This document shows positions 33,950 through 39,105 of a stretch of DNA of 39,105 bases, piece by piece. The DNA is taken from positions 1 to 39,105 of the forward strand of contig NZ_JAQVKP010000018.1 of assembly GCF_028694605.1 (NCBI RefSeq), read 5' to 3'. Position numbers and translations under genes: made by a program. The stretch's first letter is position 1, and each line of letters starts with the position of its first letter. The notes beneath the pieces were generated by a model. That model ran no database searches. It was not told the DNA's origin and saw only the letters and a program-made list of their open reading frames with translations. The stretch is from Sulfurimonas sp. (GTDB lineage Bacteria; Campylobacterota; Campylobacteria; Campylobacterales; Sulfurimonadaceae).

Positions 33950-34933
33950 TTATTTCAAGTTACGGCTTTTACTCAAATATCCCATATTAATCATCATCTC
34001 TACAGTTTTTTTAAAAAGAGGCGCTGATGTTTGCGATGCGTAGGTCTGTTTTTTGGGGTCCACTATAAGCATGCCTATAATATAAGAGTTTGTGTCATCC
34101 TCTGCAAATCCCACAAATGAAGTATGATATTTGTTTACATATTTTCCATTTTCAATCACATGTGCGGTACCTGTTTTTCCTCCGACTACAACTCCTTGAA
34201 TATTTCCTTGCATACCTGTTCCCTCCTTTACAGCTTTTATAAGTGTATTTTTTACATAAGAAGTGGTAGTTGGATCTAAAAAGCTATTATCTGTCGGCTC
34301 TAAAAATTGACGATACACCATTGCAACATCCAAAAGAGTTACTCTAAAGCCGTATCCGTATGATGCTACGGCTCTGTATATCTCATACTCAAGCTTTTGA
34401 ATTGTTAGGTTATTTTTGTATTTTGCATCAAATTCAAATATATCTTTAAGTCCAAGTCTTACAAGTCCGTCATGCAGCTCTAAAGCATCAAGTCTAAGAC
34501 CTAGTTGTGCTGCAACGATGTTTGATGAGTGCACCACAGCATTTTCAGAGCTTACATAATCAAACGCATACTCATCCGTTATGTATTTGCTAGCAATAGC
34601 AAACTTACCTTTATGCCCGCTTAAAAGCTCATCCGGAGTTGTTTTGTTGTAGTCTATAGCTATTGCGTAGGTGATGGGCTGTATGATATTTCCTGGTTCA
34701 AAGCGGTACTTTTTGAGTTTTGCTAAAGATTCATCTTCGTCACTGCTTTTAGAGTCACTTGCCCCTACCATGTGTCCTGTCTTTACATCCATTATCACTA
34801 AATAAGCATCTTGCGCTTGAAGAGTAGTTGTGTAACTCTTTGCTAGTTCATGCAACTTTTGAGAGAGAAGAGTCTCATCTGCTTGTGTAAAACTTATCAA
34901 AAGTGTTAGGGCTAGTGCTATTTTGAACTTCAT
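33950..34933 (-). CDS. Transpeptidase-domain PBP relative lacking the catalytic SxxK
   Basis: A 327-aa periplasmic protein with a signal peptide (residues 1-18) and a class-B/FtsI-like transpeptidase domain only; the N-terminal pedestal domain is absent. KTGTA is intact (Lys253-Gly255) and SSN is present at 136-138. At the nucleophile motif, where FtsI-type enzymes have EPGSTxKP, this protein reads EPGNIIQP: Asn82 replaces the serine and Gln85 the lysine. It therefore should not acylate peptidoglycan or beta-lactams and may bind muropeptides as a sensor or scaffold. It follows the phospholipase-D-family gene by 70 bases on the same strand. Confidence 0.82.
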   Translation of the reverse strand: MKFKIALALTLLISFTQADETLLSQKLHELAKSYTTTLQAQDAYLVIMDVKTGHMVGASDSKSSDEDESLAKLKKYRFEPGNIIQPITYAIAIDYNKTTPDELLSGHKGKFAIASKYITDEYAFDYVSSENAVVHSSNIVAAQLGLRLDALELHDGLVRLGLKDIFEFDAKYKNNLTIQKLEYEIYRAVASYGYGFRVTLLDVAMVYRQFLEPTDNSFLDPTTTSYVKNTLIKAVKEGTGMQGNIQGVVVGGKTGTAHVIENGKYVNKYHTSFVGFAEDDTNSYIIGMLIVDPKKQTYASQTSAPLFKKTVEMMINMGYLSKSRNLK

Positions 34934-35003
34934 ACGTATCCTTTATTGCGTTTATGAGATTTTATAATGCTTGATGGACATAGTTTGTCTATTGAGCTTT
35001 AAT

Positions 35004-36119
35004 CTATTGCTTACACAACTCATCATTCCTATCTGTTTTTCCATCAAAATCATTGTCAATACCGTCTATGCAGCTATTTAAGCTTTCTAAACTTTCAGGG
35101 TTTGGATCTTTATGCAAATATTTGTTCGGTATCAAATTCCAAAGAGCTAAAAAATAGTTTTTGTACTGTTTTGCCAAAGTGCTGTTTCTCACTACAATGG
35201 TGTTTTCATCATTTTTTTCATTGCCTGCTTTAGTAAAGTTCATACTGCCGCTTACTATATACAGGTCATCGACTATCATCGATTTTGCATGCATTTTTCC
35301 GCCGAAATTTTCTACTTTGACCATGATGCCGTTTTCTCTTAAAAGTTTATGCGTAGAGTATCTGTTTCTTGCCGCACTTGCATCAAGTATGATTTTGATA
35401 TCCACACCTCTTTTGCGGGCATTTATTAGCTCACTTGAGAGCTCTTTATGGGTAAGATAAAAGATTGGGATATAGATATACTCTTTGGCGTTTTTCACAA
35501 GATTTTTTATAGTTTTGTCGTATGTTTTTGATTTTGGCGAAAAATATATAGAGACAACCGACTCATCAGTTTTTATGTTTTCAAAACTATGCTCTTCTTT
35601 CCATATTCCAAACTTTCCATCGTACATTTGATAAAATTCATCAAGATAGATAGCGGCTATTTTTTTATCCTCTATTACCATAGAGCTGTTGGCATTGTAT
35701 CCGCCTGTACCGGTATCGCTTATATTTGAAGAGCCGCTCCAGAGAATTTTTCCATCAAATATAAAAAACTTGTTATGCATGATATAGCTTTTATGATCAC
35801 TTACTATTTTAAAATGACTGTAGAGCTTATGCGTGTCGCTATAGTAGTTTTTGTCGTGGCTGTCGCTGTCAACCACTCCTTTTATCTTTACTCCTCTTTT
35901 TTGGGCATTTACCAAAGCTTCAAGTATCTCATTTTGACCTCTAAGACCGTAGATGGCAAAACATATCTCATTTTGGCTGTTTTCTATGAGACTTAGCAGC
36001 TTCTTCCCAAATGATGTTGCGACTTTTTGAGAAGGCAGATCACTTGGAATGTGTATGTATAGGTACTCTTTTGCACTAAGAAGCAGTGCGAAGAAAAGCA
36101 TAAAAAATACTTTAGTCAT
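35004..36119 (-). CDS. Secreted two-HKD phospholipase D-family enzyme
   Basis: A 371-aa protein with a signal peptide (about residues 1-16, ending LLLSA). Two complete HxKx4D motifs are present: HNKFFIFD near residue 115 and HAKSMIVD near 276, each followed by GS and N, so one chain can form the active site. The C-terminus is a Cys-bracketed Asp/Asn repeat (CIDGIDNDFDGKTDRNDELC), a calcium-binding-like motif seen in secreted proteins. Family members are nucleases, phospholipases or cardiolipin synthases; the periplasmic location leaves nuclease or lipase as options. It overlaps the upstream 128-aa gene by 8 bases. Confidence 0.87.
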   Translation of the reverse strand: MTKVFFMLFFALLLSAKEYLYIHIPSDLPSQKVATSFGKKLLSLIENSQNEICFAIYGLRGQNEILEALVNAQKRGVKIKGVVDSDSHDKNYYSDTHKLYSHFKIVSDHKSYIMHNKFFIFDGKILWSGSSNISDTGTGGYNANSSMVIEDKKIAAIYLDEFYQMYDGKFGIWKEEHSFENIKTDESVVSIYFSPKSKTYDKTIKNLVKNAKEYIYIPIFYLTHKELSSELINARKRGVDIKIILDASAARNRYSTHKLLRENGIMVKVENFGGKMHAKSMIVDDLYIVSGSMNFTKAGNEKNDENTIVVRNSTLAKQYKNYFLALWNLIPNKYLHKDPNPESLESLNSCIDGIDNDFDGKTDRNDELCKQ

Positions 36120-36498
36120 GAGTATATTTTTTTAAAATAAGCTCTGTAGTGGTAGTGAGACGCTCTTTTTTATTCAAAACATCTTGAGATTTTTTAGGAT
36201 ATTTATTTTTTGACTCATCGGCTTCTTTAAAAATCTCTCGCTTCTCATCCTCATCAAATTTAACCTGTTTTAGCTTATAGATATTAAACCCGACAATTAT
36301 TACAATCAAAAACCATTTAAATAACAAAAGGGCTATGAGATTGTCTTTATGGCTTCTTTTTAGCACCTCAAAGAGATCATTATATATACCCATGATTGCA
36401 ACTATTATGACGATAGACAAAGCTGCTAAGATGATCTGCTTTTGAAACTTCTTCCACAAGATATAGTATGTGGCACCCCTAAATAAAAACCCAAACAT
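36112..36498 (-). CDS. Two-helix membrane protein of the motor operon
   Basis: A 128-aa protein, no family recognised. Helices at about residues 22-42 and 57-76 form a hairpin, and the remaining ~50 residues are charged and helical, probably cytoplasmic (EDEKREIFKEADESKNKYPK). It lies between the 91-aa gene (3-base gap) and the secreted phospholipase-D-family gene (8-base overlap). This ties the latter to the motor genes in one transcript. Confidence 0.72.
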   Translation of the reverse strand: MFGFLFRGATYYILWKKFQKQIILAALSIVIIVAIMGIYNDLFEVLKRSHKDNLIALLLFKWFLIVIIVGFNIYKLKQVKFDEDEKREIFKEADESKNKYPKKSQDVLNKKERLTTTTELILKKYTHD

Positions 36499-36501
36499 CT
36501 T

Positions 36502-36777
36502 CTACCATCCAAACAAAAAATCAAGCCCGATAAAAGCCAGCAGACCTTGGGAAGCTTTTTTGGCGTAATCTTCTTTTATGTCTTTTGAGATATCGCTTAT
36601 CATCGCTTCATAGTCCTCAACTTCTATCTGTTCAAGCGACAAACCTTTGTCCTGTATCATTTTATTTACTCGTTCTACAGCTTTTTGCCTAATGTGAGTT
36701 TCATATTTTTCACTAATCGTATCGGCTCCTTTTTTGATCGAGTCTACTGTGTTGTCTAGTATGTTTTTTGTTTTCAT
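36502..36777 (-). CDS. Small helical protein of the motor operon, second copy
   Basis: A 91-aa protein with no named family. A basic helical N-terminus is followed by an acidic middle and a C-terminal hydrophobic tail (GLLAFIGLDFLFGW). It resembles the 82-aa protein at the start of the operon: both have a GLS-x-(E/D)-(Q/D)-I stretch, an acidic (E/D)-(F/Y) segment, a Lys/Ser-rich helix and a Gly-Leu-rich terminal hydrophobic segment. A strong GGAGG ribosome-binding site precedes ATG 36777. It may sit at the membrane next to the channel. Confidence 0.7.
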   Translation of the reverse strand: MKTKNILDNTVDSIKKGADTISEKYETHIRQKAVERVNKMIQDKGLSLEQIEVEDYEAMISDISKDIKEDYAKKASQGLLAFIGLDFLFGW

Positions 36778-36791
36778 GTTTTTTCCTCCAC

Positions 36792-37421
36792 CTACTCAAA
36801 ATGCTCTTTGGTGACTACTTTGAACTCCACCCTTCTTGATCTGTCTCCATCCTGCATGGTTTTCGCACTATCTTTGTATAAAAGATTTGAAAAAGACATA
36901 CCGATAGCCCTAAGATTGGATTGAAGCCATTTTATGTTTTGATATACGCTGCCATCTTCAAGGCTGTAGCAGTAGGATAGTACATTGCTTGTTCTCTTTT
37001 GGGACAGCTCCATATTGTAGAGGTATGAGTACTTTTCATCGGCGCTTCCCCAGCCGTTTGAAGTGTGCCCTTCCACTCTTATCTCCTCTATCTCTTTTTT
37101 AAATTCACTAAGAGTGAGCACCTTTATATATCTTGGAAAAAAATCATCCAGGATCTTTTTGAAGCCATCCGGAACGACATCGCTTCCCACCTCAAAGGGC
37201 GAATCGAACCTTATGATATTATCTTCGGTAATCATCGCCTTCCAATCAGGCAGATCCTTGTTGAACTCTTCATGCAGGGCTTGGTTTAGCTGTACTCTGT
37301 AGATCTGCTTCTGGCTTATTATCTGGTAAAGAAACGCTACGGCTATAAACATAAATATCATCATAAGAGCCGACATGACATCGGCTATGCTTATCCAGCT
37401 GTTATCATGCTCGCTCATCAA
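36792..37421 (-). CDS. ZorB-like MotB/OmpA-domain stator protein
   Basis: A 209-aa inner-membrane protein. A short N-terminus leads to one helix (residues 10-32) with Asp14 in ISIADVMSALMMIF, equivalent to the proton-carrying Asp of MotB. Residues of about 65-205 form an OmpA-like peptidoglycan-binding domain: VEGHTSNG at 116-123, NMELSQKRTSNVL at 136-148 and SRRVEFKV at 195-202. The size and layout match ZorB of Zorya systems. The usual Asp after GHT is Ser here. The start overlaps the channel gene (ATGA), as expected for partners in a fixed complex. Confidence 0.84.
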   Translation of the reverse strand: MMSEHDNSWISIADVMSALMMIFMFIAVAFLYQIISQKQIYRVQLNQALHEEFNKDLPDWKAMITEDNIIRFDSPFEVGSDVVPDGFKKILDDFFPRYIKVLTLSEFKKEIEEIRVEGHTSNGWGSADEKYSYLYNMELSQKRTSNVLSYCYSLEDGSVYQNIKWLQSNLRAIGMSFSNLLYKDSAKTMQDGDRSRRVEFKVVTKEHFE

Positions 37422-38053
37422 AGCCTCCTGTTCGCTTCTCTGAGCAGAAGCTGCATCTGCTCCTTGACTATAGATGTAGAAGCTTCTAAAGATTCTTTTA
37501 CCTCACTGCTTGATTTTGCAAGGTTTGATATAAGCTCTTGTATGTATTTTTGCTCCTGTTCCTTTATTACTTCCACTTTCTCCAGCTGCCCCAAAATGCT
37601 CTTTAGATTCTCCTCACTCTTGCTGATGTGCATTTTATAGTTGTCTTGCCAAAGTATCATGTTCTTTACGGATTCGTTTAGCTCTTTGAAGTTGTCGCCA
37701 AACTGAGATGTCAGGTTGCTGTTAAACTCTCTAACAACGGTCTCCAACGCTTGGAGAGTTTGGCTTTTAGAGCTTTGCAGAGGCTTTGAGATGGAGAGAA
37801 CTATAGAGAAAAATATTCCTATCCCGGAGGTTATAAACGCCGTTTTAAGTCCTTCAAGAAGCGATGGCATACTTGATTTTATATCGGTTGCATCAAAGCC
37901 AAATAAGCCTATGGCGATACCTATGAAAGTTCCAAGCACCCCGAGGCTTACTATCTCACCCTTAAAGTTTCTTATGCTGTTCTTTTTGATGCTCATGACA
38001 AAAAGCATAAGTATCCAAATAGTTATAACTATCGTTATTATCGTGCCGTGCAT
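37418..38053 (-). CDS. ZorA-like MotA/TolQ/ExbB proton-channel protein
   Basis: A 211-aa protein with three helices at about residues 4-22, 35-52 and 70-89. The signature GVLGTFIGIAIGLFGFD (with Thr42) and LKTAFITSGIGIFFS (Thr75, Ser76) match the channel-lining part of the MotA/TolQ/ExbB family, closest in style to ZorA. Residues 100-211 are a coiled coil, far shorter than the several-hundred-residue cytoplasmic tail of ZorA. With the ZorB-like partner it should form a proton-driven rotary complex in the inner membrane. Confidence 0.84.
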   Translation of the reverse strand: MHGTIITIVITIWILMLFVMSIKKNSIRNFKGEIVSLGVLGTFIGIAIGLFGFDATDIKSSMPSLLEGLKTAFITSGIGIFFSIVLSISKPLQSSKSQTLQALETVVREFNSNLTSQFGDNFKELNESVKNMILWQDNYKMHISKSEENLKSILGQLEKVEVIKEQEQKYIQELISNLAKSSSEVKESLEASTSIVKEQMQLLLREANRRL

Positions 38054-38061
38054 GATCTCTC

Positions 38062-38640
38062 CTAATCTTTGTGTGCGTAAATAGCGTTAAATCGTTTTAC
38101 CTGAACGCCGTATTTGCCAATTGCTATTTTATGGCTTAGCCTGTATTTGTACGCCAGATGAGTTGCCTTGTACTCTCTTAGCTCTTTTAGCATTGAGTCA
38201 AACTCTTGACTTAAGCGGGCATAATCCCTAAAGTTGACTAGCATGGAGCCGTCGTTTATTTTGCCTCTGATGGTTTTGTGTGTCTCATTTATCGCTCTTA
38301 GATTTGAGAGTAAAACCTTTTCATCATCTTTTAAATCCTCCTCTTTTCTCTCTGTGCCGAATATCTTTTTGTTGAGATATCTTGAAAAGAGAAGCCCGAC
38401 CATAAAAAAGAGCGTTCCCATAAAAAAACCTCCCGTATATAGTCCAAAAAACGATAAAACCCCAGTAACTACATAGAGTGTCACAGAAGCAGTGATGATG
38501 CTTATGAGCTTCTCTTCTATCGCTTTACCGCTTCCTTTTTGCAAGATGTTGTGGTAAATATCATCCGAAGAGCTTATAAGCTTGAGTGTCCATAACCTGT
38601 ACTCTTTGAGCAGCTTGTCAAGCAGTAATATCTGAGACAT
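38062..38640 (-). CDS. Two-helix membrane protein preceding the channel gene
   Basis: A 192-aa protein, no family recognised. Residues 1-45 are helical and cytoplasmic-looking; two helices follow at about 45-66 and 69-88 with a Gly-rich turn (GLYTGGFFMG). The remaining ~100 residues are a charged, probably coiled-coil region. It is 8 bases upstream of the channel gene and 2 bases after the 82-aa gene. It could recruit or regulate the channel, but no motif shows how. Confidence 0.72.
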   Translation of the reverse strand: MSQILLLDKLLKEYRLWTLKLISSSDDIYHNILQKGSGKAIEEKLISIITASVTLYVVTGVLSFFGLYTGGFFMGTLFFMVGLLFSRYLNKKIFGTERKEEDLKDDEKVLLSNLRAINETHKTIRGKINDGSMLVNFRDYARLSQEFDSMLKELREYKATHLAYKYRLSHKIAIGKYGVQVKRFNAIYAHKD

Positions 38641-38642
38641 CT

Positions 38643-38891
38643 CTACCCCAGAAGCTCTAAAAAAAGCATCGCACCGCCTGCAGCCAACGCGCCTTTACTA
38701 AATGAATCGGCTTGCTTGGTCTTTTCTTCTAAAAGGTCATCAAACTCGCTTTGGGAAATGTCATCTTTTGAGAGTCCTGCATTTTTTAATTCTTTTAGTA
38801 CCTCGGCATGAGCGTACTTCTTTATCACCTGACGATGCTGCTCGACTGTAGCGTTTTTCATACTCTTTAGTTTTTCGACCAACTGTTGCAT
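38643..38891 (-). CDS. Small helical protein of the motor operon, first copy
   Basis: An 82-aa protein and first gene of the operon. I start it at ATG 38891, which has GGGAG 6 bases upstream; a longer frame to 39005 lacks a ribosome-binding site. Helices rich in Lys and Glu lead to a hydrophobic Gly/Ala/Leu tail (SKGALAAGGAMLFLELLG). It aligns by eye with the 91-aa protein on the far side of the channel genes, suggesting a duplication. No known family. Confidence 0.7.
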   Translation of the reverse strand: MQQLVEKLKSMKNATVEQHRQVIKKYAHAEVLKELKNAGLSKDDISQSEFDDLLEEKTKQADSFSKGALAAGGAMLFLELLG

Positions 38892-39105
38892 CTTGTACTC
38901 CCTTCGTGTTTTAATAGCAGGAGTATAAAAAAAACTATGGACACATTTTGTCTTTTTGCAGAAGAAATAAATTTTAATTAATGAGCCACTTGCAGATTCC
39001 CGCAAACAACCAATAATTTAAGCTAATTTAAATTTTAAAAAGCCTTTTGAAATCATGTAAATGTTATAATTTTTTACCACAAAAATAATACAAAACATCA
39101 ATCAA
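38892..39105. promoter_or_regulatory. Upstream region of the motor operon
   Basis: AT-rich, no convincing gene up to the window end. A TATACT (38927 to 38922, minus strand) 31 bases before the first start codon is a possible -10. No copy of the tRNA 3' half or of the 12-bp integrase repeat is present here. Confidence 0.35.

Noticed and set aside
35004..38891. Canonical Zorya type I, II or III system
   Set aside because: No ZorC, ZorD helicase, ZorE HNH nuclease, ZorF or ZorG is encoded, and the ZorA-like tail is too short. It can only be called Zorya-like.
1..39105. CRISPR arrays or insertion sequences
   Set aside because: No regularly spaced repeats, cas genes, transposases or terminal inverted repeats were seen on reading both strands.

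Overview
The window is AT-rich DNA from a member of the Campylobacterota, most like Sulfurimonas or a near relative. That assignment is an inference from gene content and style: a CcoI/CcoS copper maturation pair, a monohaem cytochrome c553-type protein, a HemN-type coproporphyrinogen dehydrogenase, a GmhA/GmhB/HldD/HldE heptose pathway, several TTG start codons and tightly overlapping genes. No database search was possible.

Layout. Position 1 to about 85 is the 3' part of a 5S rRNA gene. From 0.2 to 9.5 kb lie the ADP-heptose genes gmhA, gmhB, hldD and hldE, interrupted by a half-length asparaginase-like gene, the ccoI-ccoS pair and a cytochrome c gene. The convergent heptosyltransferase gene waaF and a membrane-anchored glycosidase-like gene follow. 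From 9.5 to 10.8 kb there is an MntA-HepT (nucleotidyltransferase/HEPN) toxin-antitoxin pair, dgkA, and a 25-codon stump of a lost heptosyltransferase-type gene. From 10.8 to 18.2 kb a minus-strand cluster of eight genes assembles the lipooligosaccharide core and glycans: three GT2 transferases, a WaaP/InaA-like kinase, an O-antigen-ligase-like protein, two GT4 transferases and WaaC. From 18.3 to 26.6 kb is housekeeping DNA: an MsbA-like flippase, hemN, a GlcF/LutA-like Fe-S protein, lgt, a DUF2062 protein, a DedA protein, an RhlE-like helicase and a small CopD-like membrane protein. An AAA ATPase of the DUF234 type (26.8-28.3 kb) sits behind a promoter covered by a perfect 11-bp inverted repeat.

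From 28.4 kb onward the DNA is accessory. An intact tRNA-Asn is followed by only the 3' half of a CAT-anticodon tRNA, then a tyrosine integrase reading inward: this is the left attachment site of an integrated element. Its cargo is an AbiEi/AbiEii pair, then an AlpA-like DNA-binding protein, a winged-helix replication-like protein, a stretch rich in GTGCGTT/AACGCAC motifs, and an unrecognised 289-aa protein. The reading direction changes at about 33.93 kb beside a 21-codon truncated ORF. No second attachment site is visible, so the right end is either that junction or lies beyond the window.

The last 5 kb hold a compact minus-strand operon that I consider the most interesting item: a small helical protein, a two-TM protein, a MotA/TolQ/ExbB-type channel (ZorA-like), a MotB/OmpA-type stator (ZorB-like), a second small helical protein resembling the first, another two-TM protein and a periplasmic two-HKD phospholipase D-family enzyme. 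A penicillin-binding-protein relative lacking the SxxK catalytic serine and lysine follows. It resembles the ZorAB core of Zorya anti-phage systems but carries none of the known Zorya effectors.
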